Assembly (NCBI RefSeq): GCF_013328815.1
Contig: NZ_JABUHN010000001.1
Span: 1 to 64,000, forward strand
DNA: 64,000 bases
Direction of reading: 5' to 3'
Source of the DNA: Tabrizicola fusiformis
GTDB taxonomy: Bacteria; Pseudomonadota; Alphaproteobacteria; Rhodobacterales; Rhodobacteraceae
Position numbers and translations under genes: made by a program. The notes below the pieces were generated by a model. It saw only the letters and a program-made list of their open reading frames with translations, was not told where the DNA came from and did not search any database. How positions within the stretch are numbered: position 1 is the first letter of the stretch; the number at the start of each line of letters is the position of its first letter. Shown piece after piece: positions 8,054 to 16,375 of this stretch.

Positions 8054-8068
8054 CCCCGGGCGCCGGGG
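8054..8068 (+). terminator. Possible weak hairpin after the DeoR gene
   Basis: CCCCGG (8054-8059) pairs with CCGGGG (8063-8068) across a 3-base loop, 35 bases after the regulator stop. No T-run follows, so termination is only possible. Confidence 0.25.
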
Positions 8069-8139
8069 CTGCCGGTTACAGCCCGAGGAAGATGCTGGGA
8101 CCAAGCTGTGGGCTCATAGCTTTGGTCCACAGCCTTGAT

Positions 8140-8310
8140 CACACCATGAGGACGGCAGCCGGATGGTTGGTTGCCGTCTTTTCATATCCTTTTGCGGTCT
8201 TGCCGAACGCTTGCCTTTGCCGAAGACCCGTCCGATCAGGATGCGCCGCCGGATCGCTCTGCCCAGCAAAGGCGGAACCCCGACCATCACCCGATTTGTG
8301 CAACAGAGCC
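8140..8310. mobile_element. IS remnant ending in the same terminal repeat as base 77
   Basis: The gap 8019-8451 holds no convincing gene. Its 8283-8310 part, ending GATTTGTGCAACAGAGCC, matches the IS end at 1-77 in the same orientation; 26 of 28 bases are shared. The stretch to the left includes a small inverted repeat (GACGGCA at 8151 with TGCCGTC at 8174) but no complete transposase, so this is a degenerate fragment. The left boundary is a guess. Bases 8311-8451 contain nothing further that I can assign. Confidence 0.5.
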
Positions 8311-8451
8311 GGAGGGTGTCAGGAAAGATGCCCACGGTGGCCAGCCCTCTGGTAAGGCGACTGCAACGGTCGCAGCGGGCAGGATTTGCCAAGTCCTGTC
8401 GTCGCGGCGCGGCTTGACCCCGGCCACCGCTTTGGGCCAATGCTGGCGGCC

Positions 8452-9186
8452 ATGACGACCACGCCGCGCAAGAAGAAAGCCGAAGAAACGCCGCCGTTGC
8501 CGCCCGAACCCCGGCTGCGGCGCGTCCGGCGCTGGATCGGGCGCGGGCTTGCGGCGATAGCGGGGTTTTACCTCTTGCTGATCGTGTTGTTCAGCTTCCT
8601 GCCGCCGCCGATCAACCTGTATCAGATGGGCGAAGCCTGGCGACTTGGCGGGATCTCCAAGGATTGGGTCGGCTGGGATGAGATTGCCCCGGCGATGGGC
8701 CGTTCGGTCGTGGCGGGCGAGGATGCCAATTTCTGCCGGCATTGGGGCTTTGACATGGCCGCCATCCGCGAGGCGATCAAGGAGGGCAGTAACCGGGGCG
8801 CCTCGACCCTGTCGCAGCAGGTGGTGAAGAACACCTTCCTCTGGCATGGCCGAAGCTGGCTGCGCAAGGCGATGGAGGCGGGGCTGACGCCGGTGGTCGA
8901 GCTGCTCTGGTCCAAGCAGCGGATTCTAGAGGTCTATCTCAACACTGCCGAATTCGACGAGGGTGTGTTCGGGGTGCAGGCGGCGGCGCAACATTACTTT
9001 GGCGTCGATGCTGCCAAGCTGACCGATCTACAGGCGGCGCGGCTGGCAGCGGTGCTGCCGAACCCCAAGGAATACGATGCCGGCAAGCCGGGCCCCTTTG
9101 TCCGCAAGCGGGCAAATCAGATTCTGTCGGGGGCCGAAACCATTGCCGCCGATGGCCGCGATGACTGTTTTGAGGCGCGCGACTGA
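8452..9186 (+). CDS. mtgA: Monofunctional biosynthetic peptidoglycan transglycosylase
   Basis: A 244-residue GT51 enzyme that polymerises lipid II into glycan strands. An N-terminal arginine-rich stretch precedes one membrane anchor (AAIAGFYLLLIVLFSFL, about residues 32-48). The GT51 catalytic motifs follow: VAGEDANFCRHWGFD with the catalytic Glu, GASTLSQQVVKN, and RILEVYLNTAEF. There is no transpeptidase domain, and length fits MtgA. An alternative ATG lies 12 bases upstream at 8440. The FzlA-like gene follows 67 bases later, so the two may be co-expressed for cell-wall synthesis. Confidence 0.92.
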   Translation: MTTTPRKKKAEETPPLPPEPRLRRVRRWIGRGLAAIAGFYLLLIVLFSFLPPPINLYQMGEAWRLGGISKDWVGWDEIAPAMGRSVVAGEDANFCRHWGFDMAAIREAIKEGSNRGASTLSQQVVKNTFLWHGRSWLRKAMEAGLTPVVELLWSKQRILEVYLNTAEFDEGVFGVQAAAQHYFGVDAAKLTDLQAARLAAVLPNPKEYDAGKPGPFVRKRANQILSGAETIAADGRDDCFEARD

Positions 9187-9253
9187 CGCGGTTGCGGTTG
9201 AAATCGCCGCGATTGCGGGGCAGAGAGGGGCAAACCACCGGAATGCCGTCCTC

Positions 9254-9919
9254 ATGATCCGCCTTTACCATTTCCCGCTCTCGCCCTTCTGCCGCAAGGT
9301 GCGCCTGACCCTTGCCGAGAAGAAGCTGGAGGTCGAGCTGATCGAAGAGCGGTATTGGGAACCCTCGCCCGATTTCCTGCGGCGCAATCCGGCGGGCAAG
9401 GTGCCGGTGCTGCGGCTGGACAACCGGGTTCTGAGCGAAAGCCAGGCGATCTGCGAATATCTGGAAGAGGCGTTTCCGGGCGTGCAACTGATGCCGCGCG
9501 ACGTGGAAGCCCGCTATGAGGTGCGCCGCCTCTGCGCCTGGTTCGACGACAAGTTCCACAGCGAGGTCACCTCGAAGCTGCTTTACGAACGGGTGAACAA
9601 GAAACTGATGGGGCAGGGCTACCCCGACAGCAAGAACGTCAAATTCGGCGCGGGGCGGATCAAATACCACATCGACTATCTGGGCTGGCTCTTGGATCAG
9701 CGGCGCTGGCTGGCCGGCAATGACATGTCGCTGGCCGATTTCACCGCGGCGGCGCATCTGTCGAGCCTCGACTATATCTCGGATGTGGACTGGAACCGCT
9801 CGGCCACGGTCAAGGACTGGTATGCCAAGATCAAGTCGCGGCCCTCGTTCCGCACACTTCTGGCCGATCAGGTGCCGGGCTTTCCGCCGCCCGCGCATTA
9901 CGCCGATCTGGATTTCTGA
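9254..9919 (+). CDS. fzlA: Glutathione S-transferase family protein, FzlA-like
   Basis: A 221-residue protein with an N-terminal thioredoxin-like domain (YHFPLSPFCRKVRLTLAEKK) and an all-helical GST C-terminal domain. The ending LLADQVPGFPPPAHYADLDF resembles FzlA, the GST-fold protein that binds FtsZ and activates septal wall synthesis in Caulobacter and relatives. Position just after mtgA supports a role in division or wall growth. The ATG at 9254 gives the standard start of the fold. If not FzlA, it is a general GST; the C-terminus is the main reason for preferring FzlA. Confidence 0.75.
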   Translation: MIRLYHFPLSPFCRKVRLTLAEKKLEVELIEERYWEPSPDFLRRNPAGKVPVLRLDNRVLSESQAICEYLEEAFPGVQLMPRDVEARYEVRRLCAWFDDKFHSEVTSKLLYERVNKKLMGQGYPDSKNVKFGAGRIKYHIDYLGWLLDQRRWLAGNDMSLADFTAAAHLSSLDYISDVDWNRSATVKDWYAKIKSRPSFRTLLADQVPGFPPPAHYADLDF

Positions 9920-9922
9920 TCC

Positions 9923-10774
9923 TCAGCGCCGCCGCCCGAGGATCAGCACACCGCAGCCGACGATCATCGCCGCGCCGATCAGGGTGGCGCTGTCGGGACG
10001 CTCGCCGAACAGCCCGATACCCAGCCCCATGGCGAAGAGAAGCCGGGTATAGCGGAACGGGGTTACGGCCGAAACCTCACCCGTGCGCATTGCCACGGTC
10101 AGCGCACCATAACCGAGGATGCCGAAGAGGCTGGCCCCTGCCAGCAGCCCCGCACCCGAGGCCGAGGGCAGGCTGGCCCCGCCGGTGACCGACAGGATCA
10201 CAAGGCCCGAGATCCCCAGAACGGCAAAGCCCGCCACCCCCAGTTGCGCATTCGACAGGGCAGGCGGCGCGGCGCGGGTGGCAAGGTCGCGCCCGGCAAA
10301 GCCCAGCATCCCGCCCAGCGCGAGGAGCGACAGATGGTCAAACCCCGCCAGCCCCGGTCGCAGGATCACCAGCACTCCGGCAAAGCCAAGGGCGATCACC
10401 GCCCAGCGCCCGGCGCTGACCCGTTCGCCAAAGACCAGGGCCGCGCCCAGCACCACCACCAGCGGCGTCGCCTGTAGAATGGCCGAGGCGGTGGAGATCG
10501 GCGTCAGCGCGATGGCAAGGGCATAAAGCAGACGCCCGGCCAGCTCAAACCCCGAGCGCAGCGCCATCGTGCGCGACAGGGCGGCAGCCGGTAACGGGGG
10601 CGCCCCCGCCCGCGCCGCCTGCAGGCCAAAGACCACGATCCCGGCCAGCCCCATCACGATCAGAACCTGCCCCACCGGCATCTGCCGCGCCGCCGCCTTG
10701 ATGAAGGCATCCTCGACGGCAAAGCCTGCCATGGACAGGATCATGTAAAGGCTGCCGCGCAGATTGTCGGTCAT
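9923..10774 (-). CDS. EamA/DMT family transporter
   Basis: A 283-residue inner-membrane protein with about ten hydrophobic segments in two EamA repeats, typical of drug/metabolite exporters. The start at 10774 (MTDNLRGSLYMILSMAGFAV) is where family similarity begins. The end is 3 bases from the convergent FzlA-like stop. It lies downstream of dapA but is separated from it by a strong 35-bp inverted repeat, so it is probably transcribed from its own promoter in 10775-10818. The substrate is unknown; members export amino acids, metabolites or drugs. Confidence 0.85.
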   Translation of the reverse strand: MTDNLRGSLYMILSMAGFAVEDAFIKAAARQMPVGQVLIVMGLAGIVVFGLQAARAGAPPLPAAALSRTMALRSGFELAGRLLYALAIALTPISTASAILQATPLVVVLGAALVFGERVSAGRWAVIALGFAGVLVILRPGLAGFDHLSLLALGGMLGFAGRDLATRAAPPALSNAQLGVAGFAVLGISGLVILSVTGGASLPSASGAGLLAGASLFGILGYGALTVAMRTGEVSAVTPFRYTRLLFAMGLGIGLFGERPDSATLIGAAMIVGCGVLILGRRR

Positions 10775-10818
10775 GGCGCGGGGCCTTCCTTTGACGGCTG
10801 TATTGCGGAAAGGGCAGA

Positions 10819-10898
10819 AGCCTCCGGCGGGGATATTTATCGCCAAGATGAAACCCGCTGCCATTTCATCTTGGCGATAAATATCCCCGCCGGAGGCT
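10819..10898. terminator. 35-bp perfect inverted repeat between dapA and EamA gene
   Basis: Arms 10819-10853 and 10864-10898 are perfectly complementary with a 10-base loop. The sequence contains CCTCCGGCGGGGATATTTAT. It lies 28 bases beyond the dapA stop on the minus strand and can terminate dapA. A related hairpin lies at 52657-52735, which suggests a repeated intergenic family. Confidence 0.7.
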
Positions 10899-10925
10899 CC
10901 GCCGCTGATCAGGGGCGCGCCGGGG

Positions 10926-11798
10926 TCAGATGAGGCCGGCGTGCTGCATGGCGGCCTTGATGCGGTCTTTGGTGCCATCGGTCAGCCCGACCAGCGGCAG
11001 GCGGACCTCTTCGCTGCACAGACCAAGGAGCGACAGGCCGTATTTGGCGCCGACAAGCCCGGGCTCGATGAAGATCGCCTCGTGCAGCGGCATCAGGCGG
11101 TCTTGATACTCCAGCGCCTTGGCATAATCACCGCGCAGGGTGGCCTCCTGGAATTCGGCGCAGAGGCGCGGCGCCACGTTGGCGGTGACCGAAATGCAAC
11201 CGACCCCGCCATGGGCGTTGAAGCCGAGGGCGGTGGCATCTTCGCCCGAAAGCTGGATGAAATCCTTGCCGCAGGTGATCCGCTGTTGCGAGGGACGGGC
11301 GAGGTTGGCGGTCGCGTCCTTGACCCCGATGATCCGCGGCAGTTTCGCCAGTTCGCCCATGGTGGCGGGCAGCATGTCCACCACCGAGCGGGCGGGGATG
11401 TTGTAGATGATGATCGGCAGATCCGAGGCGTCGTGCAGCGCGGTGAAATGCGCGATCAGACCGGCCTGGGTCGGGCGGTTGTAATAGGGGGTCACCACCA
11501 GCGCGGCATCGGCGCCGACCTTTTGCGCGTGCTGGATCAGCCCGATTCCTTCGGCAGTGGCGTTCGAGCCTGCCCCGGCGATTACCGGAATGCGGCCCGC
11601 GGCGGCCATGACCACCGCTTCGATCACCGCGCCATGTTCTTCATGGCTCAGGGTCGGGCTTTCGCCGGTGGTGCCCACGGGCACAAGGCCGTGGCTGCCT
11701 TCGGCCACATGCCAGTCCACCAGTTTTTTGAGCGTATCAAAGTCCACAGCGCCGTTCTTGAACGGCGTGATCAGGGCAGGAAGGGATCCCTTGAACAT
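10926..11798 (-). CDS. dapA: 4-hydroxy-tetrahydrodipicolinate synthase
   Basis: A 290-residue enzyme that condenses pyruvate with aspartate semialdehyde in lysine and diaminopimelate synthesis. The TTGE signature is at 43-46, catalytic Tyr132 is in IIYNIPAR, and Schiff-base Lys160 is in IIGVKDAT. Length is standard. The ATG at 11798 is preceded on the minus strand by GGAGAAGC, a good ribosome site. It diverges from the lytic transglycosylase gene across 164 bases. It provides diaminopimelate for peptidoglycan. Confidence 0.95.
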   Translation of the reverse strand: MFKGSLPALITPFKNGAVDFDTLKKLVDWHVAEGSHGLVPVGTTGESPTLSHEEHGAVIEAVVMAAAGRIPVIAGAGSNATAEGIGLIQHAQKVGADAALVVTPYYNRPTQAGLIAHFTALHDASDLPIIIYNIPARSVVDMLPATMGELAKLPRIIGVKDATANLARPSQQRITCGKDFIQLSGEDATALGFNAHGGVGCISVTANVAPRLCAEFQEATLRGDYAKALEYQDRLMPLHEAIFIEPGLVGAKYGLSLLGLCSEEVRLPLVGLTDGTKDRIKAAMQHAGLI

Positions 11799-11962
11799 GA
11801 CACGCTTCTCCTTGGGTCTGGGCAATGAGTCGCCCGTTGAAAACGCGCCCTGATTAGCCGGGCATCGGCACTTTGCCAAGTATGGGCGTCAAAATGCCGG
11901 AGGGGGGTTGGCTCGCGGGCTTGTGGCTTGTGGGCAAGGGGGGGCTTTGGCAGGATTGCGCC

Positions 11963-13915
11963 ATGAGCAGAACAAGAAAAATCATCACGATGCTGGCGCT
12001 TTGCCTTGGCCTTGGCGCGCCGGTTCCGGCGGGCGCCGATGCTGTCGGCGCGCTGCGCGAGGGGCTGGCGGCGGTTCAGGCCAAGGATTGGACGGCGGCG
12101 CTGACGGCGGCGCGCGGGGCGGGGGCTGTGGGGGGGGATCTGATCCTCTGGCACTGGCTGCGCGCGGGCGAGGGGCGGCTGGGCGACTATGAAGGCTTCC
12201 TTGCGCGCCGGCCCGACTGGCCGGGGTTGGCGTTGTTGCGCGAAAAGGGCGAGGTGGCGGTGGCCCGCTCGACCGAGCCTTCACGCGTGATCGCGTGGTT
12301 TGCCGGGGGCAAGCCGCGGACCGGGGCCGGAGCGGTGGCGCTGGTGCGGGCGCTGGTGCAGGCCGGGCGGCCGGGTGAGGCTGAGCAGGCGGCCTTCGAT
12401 GCCTGGGCAAATCTGCGCTTTGCGCCCGAGGATGAGGCGGCGATGCTGGCGCTTCAGGGCGATGCCCTTTCGGTGGCGCATGAGTTGCGGCTGGACAACC
12501 TGCTCTGGGCCGGGGACCGCCAGGCCGAGGCGGCGCGGATGCTGCCCCTGGTGCGCGGCGATTTCCGCGCCTTGGCCGAGGTGCGGCTGGGTTTGCAGCG
12601 CGATACGGCGGGTGTCTCGACCCTGATCGACCGGCTGCCTGCGGCGGTGCAGGGGGATGCCGGGCTGGCATGGGACCGCTTCATCTGGCGGATGAAGAAG
12701 GACCGCTACGACGACGCTGCCACGCTGATCCTTGAGCGCAGCAGTTCGGTCGCCGCCTTGGGCCGGCCGGAAGCCTGGGCCGAACGGCGCGCCCTTCTGG
12801 CGCGGCGGGCGATGCGCGAGGGGGAGGCGAAGACGGCCTACCGGCTGGCCTCGGGGCATCATTTGTCGGGCGGCGATGCGTTTGTTGATCTGGAGTTCCT
12901 GTCGGGCTTCATCGCGCTGCGCAAGCTGAACGATCCGGCACGGGCGCTGACGCATTTCGACCGGCTGAAGGCGGCGGTGAAGACCCCGATCAGCGTGGCG
13001 CGGGCGGAATACTGGCGCGGCCGCGCGCTTGAGGCGCAGGGCGATACGGCCGGGGCCAAGGCGGCCTTTCAGGTGGCGGCGCGCAACCAGACGGCGTTTT
13101 ATGGGCTGTTGGCCAGCGAGAAGCTGGGCCTGTCGCTGGACCCCGCGCTGGTGACGGTGGGTGAGGCGGGGCCGGGCTGGAAGACCGCGCGCTTTGCCGG
13201 GTCTTCGGTCTTGGCCGCCGGGCGGATGCTGGCCGAGGCGGGAGACCGCACGCTGGCCAAGCGGTTCTTCCTGCATCTGGCCGAGGGGCTGAATGGCGAG
13301 GAATTGGGTCAGTTGGCCGACCTTGCCCTGCGGATGGATGAGCCGCATATCGCGCTTCTGGTGGCCAAGGCAGCGGCAGAGCGCGGGCTGATCCTGCCGC
13401 GCGCCTATTACCCGGTGCCCGCCATGGTGCCCGATGATCTGGCGGTCAGCCGGGCGCTGGCGCTGGCGATCACCCGGCGGGAAAGCGAGTTTGACCCGGC
13501 GGCCCAAAGCACGGCGGGCGCGCGGGGGCTGATGCAGCTTTTGCCGGAAACGGCGGGGCGGATGGCCAAGGGGCTGGGGCTCGACCACACAACCGGGCGG
13601 CTGACGGCGGACCCGGCCTATAACGTGGCGGTGGGCAGCGCCTATCTGCGGCAGATGGTGGACGAGTTCGGGCCGTCGATCGCGCTGGTGGCTTCGGGCT
13701 ATAACGCCGGGCCGGGGCGGCCGCGCGGCTGGATCGGCAGTTTCGGCGACCCGCGGCGCGAAGATGTCGATGTGGTGGATTGGGTCGAGACCATCCCCTT
13801 CACTGAAACCCGGACCTATGTGATGCGGGTGGCCGAAGGGGTGGTGATCTATCGCCAGCGGTTGAAAGGCGCGGCTGGCCCGGTGCGGATCACGGCAGAG
13901 CTGAAGGGCGGGTGA
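11963..13915 (+). CDS. Soluble lytic murein transglycosylase (Slt70-like)
   Basis: A 650-residue periplasmic enzyme that cleaves peptidoglycan glycan strands to 1,6-anhydro-muropeptides. A signal peptide (about residues 1-25, LCLGLGAPVPAGA) is followed by a long alpha-helical superhelix of TPR-like repeats. The C-terminal SLT/GH23 domain starts near 495. Catalytic Glu507 is in TRRESEFDP, followed by GARGLMQLLPETA and the SGYNAGPGR motif. Overall length matches Slt70. The ATG at 11963 gives the signal peptide directly. The stop at 13915 abuts the convergent EamA gene end with no gap. Confidence 0.92.
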   Translation: MSRTRKIITMLALCLGLGAPVPAGADAVGALREGLAAVQAKDWTAALTAARGAGAVGGDLILWHWLRAGEGRLGDYEGFLARRPDWPGLALLREKGEVAVARSTEPSRVIAWFAGGKPRTGAGAVALVRALVQAGRPGEAEQAAFDAWANLRFAPEDEAAMLALQGDALSVAHELRLDNLLWAGDRQAEAARMLPLVRGDFRALAEVRLGLQRDTAGVSTLIDRLPAAVQGDAGLAWDRFIWRMKKDRYDDAATLILERSSSVAALGRPEAWAERRALLARRAMREGEAKTAYRLASGHHLSGGDAFVDLEFLSGFIALRKLNDPARALTHFDRLKAAVKTPISVARAEYWRGRALEAQGDTAGAKAAFQVAARNQTAFYGLLASEKLGLSLDPALVTVGEAGPGWKTARFAGSSVLAAGRMLAEAGDRTLAKRFFLHLAEGLNGEELGQLADLALRMDEPHIALLVAKAAAERGLILPRAYYPVPAMVPDDLAVSRALALAITRRESEFDPAAQSTAGARGLMQLLPETAGRMAKGLGLDHTTGRLTADPAYNVAVGSAYLRQMVDEFGPSIALVASGYNAGPGRPRGWIGSFGDPRREDVDVVDWVETIPFTETRTYVMRVAEGVVIYRQRLKGAAGPVRITAELKGG

Positions 13916-14788
13916 TCAGCCCCGCGCCTTCACCCTTTGCCGCCACAGGGTGAAAAGCCCCGCCGCCACCACCAGCCCGGCGCCGATGGCGACATTGCTG
14001 CGCAGCCGTTCGTCGAACAGCCACATGCCAAGGCCCGCCGACCAGACCAGTTGCAGATAGGCAAAGGGCTGCACCGCCGAGGCTTCGGCCACGTCATAGG
14101 CTTTGATCAAAAGCCAGTGGCCGACCATGGCCGTGATGCACAAGAGCGCCATCATCGCCGATTGGCCCGCGCCCATCGGGGTCCAGTGCATAAGGCCGGG
14201 CGGCGTCATGGCCAGCGCCCCGACCACCCCCGTCCAGAAGAAGCTGACCGAGGCGGCATCCCCGCGCGCAACATAGCGGGTCAGCAGCCCGTAAAGCGCG
14301 AACATGAAGGCCGCAGACAGCGGCAGCAGTGCCCAGGGCGAGAACACCGCAAAGCCCGGCTGCAGGATGATCAGCACGCCGACAAAGCCAATGCCGATGG
14401 CGCTCCAGCGCCGCCAGCCGACCTTTTCACCCAGAACCGGGCCAGAAAGGGCGGCGACCAGCAGCGGATAGCAGGTGAAGACGGCATGGGATTCGATCAG
14501 GCCGAGTTTGACAAAGGCCACGACCATCACGCAGACCTCGACCACCAGCAGCACGCCGCGTAGCACCTGAACCAGCGGAAACCGGGTATGCACCGCGGCC
14601 CGCAACCCGCCGGGGCTGCGCGCGGCAAGCAGGGTCACGAAGGCGGCGAAGGCCCAGAAGCGGATCATCACCACCATCATCACGCTATGCGTTTCGGCCA
14701 GATGCCGCGACAGCACATCCTGCGCCGAAAACACGATGGTGGTGGCCACCATGAGAAGGGCGCCCAGCCTTGTGTTCTGTTCAGCCAT
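13916..14788 (-). CDS. EamA/DMT family transporter (tandem copy 1)
   Basis: A 290-residue protein with two EamA repeats and about ten membrane segments. The start MAEQNTRLGALLMVATTIVF at 14788 lies 5 bases after the stop of the upstream EamA gene, so the two form one minus-strand operon with mnmD. Clear paralogy with its neighbour is seen in shared motifs such as LSGPVLGE, IILQPG and VQPFAYL. This points to tandem duplication. Paralogous pairs of this family can act as homodimers or as separate exporters; the substrate is unknown. Confidence 0.87.
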   Translation of the reverse strand: MAEQNTRLGALLMVATTIVFSAQDVLSRHLAETHSVMMVVMIRFWAFAAFVTLLAARSPGGLRAAVHTRFPLVQVLRGVLLVVEVCVMVVAFVKLGLIESHAVFTCYPLLVAALSGPVLGEKVGWRRWSAIGIGFVGVLIILQPGFAVFSPWALLPLSAAFMFALYGLLTRYVARGDAASVSFFWTGVVGALAMTPPGLMHWTPMGAGQSAMMALLCITAMVGHWLLIKAYDVAEASAVQPFAYLQLVWSAGLGMWLFDERLRSNVAIGAGLVVAAGLFTLWRQRVKARG

Positions 14789-14793
14789 TTTGT

Positions 14794-15663
14794 TCAGCCA
14801 TGACGCGGCTTCCTTTCCAGCCACAGCGCGAAGAGGCCCGCCCCGGTCACGACGGCGGTGCCCAGCGCGACGGGCAGTTTCAGTGTTTCGCCAAAGACCG
14901 AGACCCCGATCAGCGCGGCGAAGACGATATGCAGATAGGCAAAGGGCTGCACCACACTGGCCTGTGCCGCCTCGTAGGTTTTCAGCATCAGCCAGTTTGC
15001 CAGCACCGCGGTCGCCGCATAGCAAAGCACATAAAGCCAGTCGAGGGGGGCAATGGCTTGCCATTGCGGCAGGCCGAGAACGGTCATCAGGACGGCGCCG
15101 ATCACCGCAGGCCAGAAGAAGGCCGGAAAGGTTCGTTCGTCCCGCGCGGTCAGCCGGGTCAGCACCGAATAGACCGCAAACAGAAGCGCCGCCGCCAAGG
15201 GCAACAGCGCGGGCCAGCCAAAGACCCCGGCGCCGGGTTGCAGAATGATGATGACCCCGATCATGCCCACCCCAACCGCCACCATGCGCCGCAGGTTGAT
15301 CGCCTCGCCCAGCACGGGGCCGGAGAGGGCCACCACCAGAAGCGGGCAAATGGCGAAGACGGCAAGGCTGTCGATCAGCCCGATCAGGGTATAGCCCCAG
15401 ACCATGAGAGAGATTTCGGCCACCAGCAGCACGGCGCGCAGCGCATGGATCGCCAGCCGGTCGCTTTGCACGGCGGCGCGCAGGCCCTCGGGGCGGCGCA
15501 GGGCCAGAAACAGCACGAAGGCGGCAAAGACCCAGTAGCGCAGCATCACCACCATCAGGGTGTTGTAGGTGCCGGCGAGATGGCGCGAAAACCCGTCCTG
15601 ACAGGCAAAGACGAAGACGGTGGCAATCATCAACCCGATGCCGCGGCGGTTGTCCCTGCTCAT
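14794..15663 (-). CDS. EamA/DMT family transporter (tandem copy 2)
   Basis: A 289-residue inner-membrane exporter-type protein, start MSRDNRRGIGLMIATVFVFA at 15663. It overlaps the end of the mnmD gene by 4 bases, indicating translational coupling. About ten hydrophobic segments form two EamA repeats. It is closely related to the downstream copy; shared blocks include RYWVFAAFV/RFWAFAAFV and VALSGPVLGE/VAALSGPVLGE. The link to tRNA modification is probably only by co-transcription. Confidence 0.87.
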   Translation of the reverse strand: MSRDNRRGIGLMIATVFVFACQDGFSRHLAGTYNTLMVVMLRYWVFAAFVLFLALRRPEGLRAAVQSDRLAIHALRAVLLVAEISLMVWGYTLIGLIDSLAVFAICPLLVVALSGPVLGEAINLRRMVAVGVGMIGVIIILQPGAGVFGWPALLPLAAALLFAVYSVLTRLTARDERTFPAFFWPAVIGAVLMTVLGLPQWQAIAPLDWLYVLCYAATAVLANWLMLKTYEAAQASVVQPFAYLHIVFAALIGVSVFGETLKLPVALGTAVVTGAGLFALWLERKPRHG

Positions 15664-16328
15664 ATCCGCCGCCCGGTGGTCATATGGCGCTTGCGGCCAT
15701 GGCCGGGCTGGCGGGTCACGGCAAAGCCCGCATCGGTCAGGGCGCGACGGACATGGCCCGCAGCGGTATAGGTGGCGAATGTGCCGCCGGGCGCGGTGTG
15801 GCGGGCGACCTCTGCCATCAGATCGGCGCTCCACAATTCGGGGTTCTTGGCGGGCGAAAAGCCGTCAAGAAACCACGCATCGGCGCGGCCCTGCCAGCGC
15901 GGCAGCGTGTCACGCGCATCGCCGATGATCACCTCGGCATGGACGCCGGGCAGCGACAGGCTTGTGGCGCCTGCCGCCCATTGCGCAAGGAATGGGTCGG
16001 CGATGGCGCGGGCCTGCGGGAAATGCTCCAGCGCACGGGCGATGTCGTCTGCGGGCAACGGAAACGCCTCGAAACTGGTGAAGCGCAGGGTGACACCCGG
16101 CGGCACCACCATCGCCAGCGCCAAGAGGTTCAGCCCGGTGCCAAAGCCCAGCTCGGCAATGTGAAAGCCGTCGCACAGCCGCGCGGGCAGGTCATTGCCG
16201 GCAAGGAAGACGTGGCGGGTTTCGGCCAGCCCGTCATTCAGGCTGAAATAGGGGTCATCAAAGCGGCGCGAGACCGGGATGACGCCATCGCGCCAGTCCA
16301 AGCCCTGCCCCTGTTCGCCGCCGGTCAT
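15660..16328 (-). CDS. mnmD: tRNA 5-methylaminomethyl-2-thiouridine methyltransferase
   Basis: A 222-residue SAM-dependent methyltransferase equal to the N-terminal half of MnmC. It methylates nm5s2U34 to mnm5s2U in tRNA wobble positions. The SAM-binding motif is ELGFGTGLNLL near residue 58, and the family motif DAWFLDGFSPAKNPELW is near residue 150. The oxidoreductase half of MnmC is absent from this polypeptide, so it is the stand-alone MnmD form. The ATG at 16328 diverges from an FAD oxidoreductase 47 bases away, which may supply the missing activity. Confidence 0.88.
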   Translation of the reverse strand: MTGGEQGQGLDWRDGVIPVSRRFDDPYFSLNDGLAETRHVFLAGNDLPARLCDGFHIAELGFGTGLNLLALAMVVPPGVTLRFTSFEAFPLPADDIARALEHFPQARAIADPFLAQWAAGATSLSLPGVHAEVIIGDARDTLPRWQGRADAWFLDGFSPAKNPELWSADLMAEVARHTAPGGTFATYTAAGHVRRALTDAGFAVTRQPGHGRKRHMTTGRRI

Positions 16329-16375
16329 TTCGCCTATCCCTGTCGCCGCGCGGACCATGGGGAAGGCGGCGGCGA

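Noticed and set aside
8114-8440. Possible short transposase on the minus strand in the IS remnant
   Set aside because: No DDE or HTH motif can be seen; the frame runs through the terminal repeat and is probably noncoding.
12281-13588. 435-codon minus-strand frame inside the lytic transglycosylase gene
   Set aside because: Arg/Pro/Gln-rich translation without domains, while the + strand shows an intact SLT domain with catalytic Glu.
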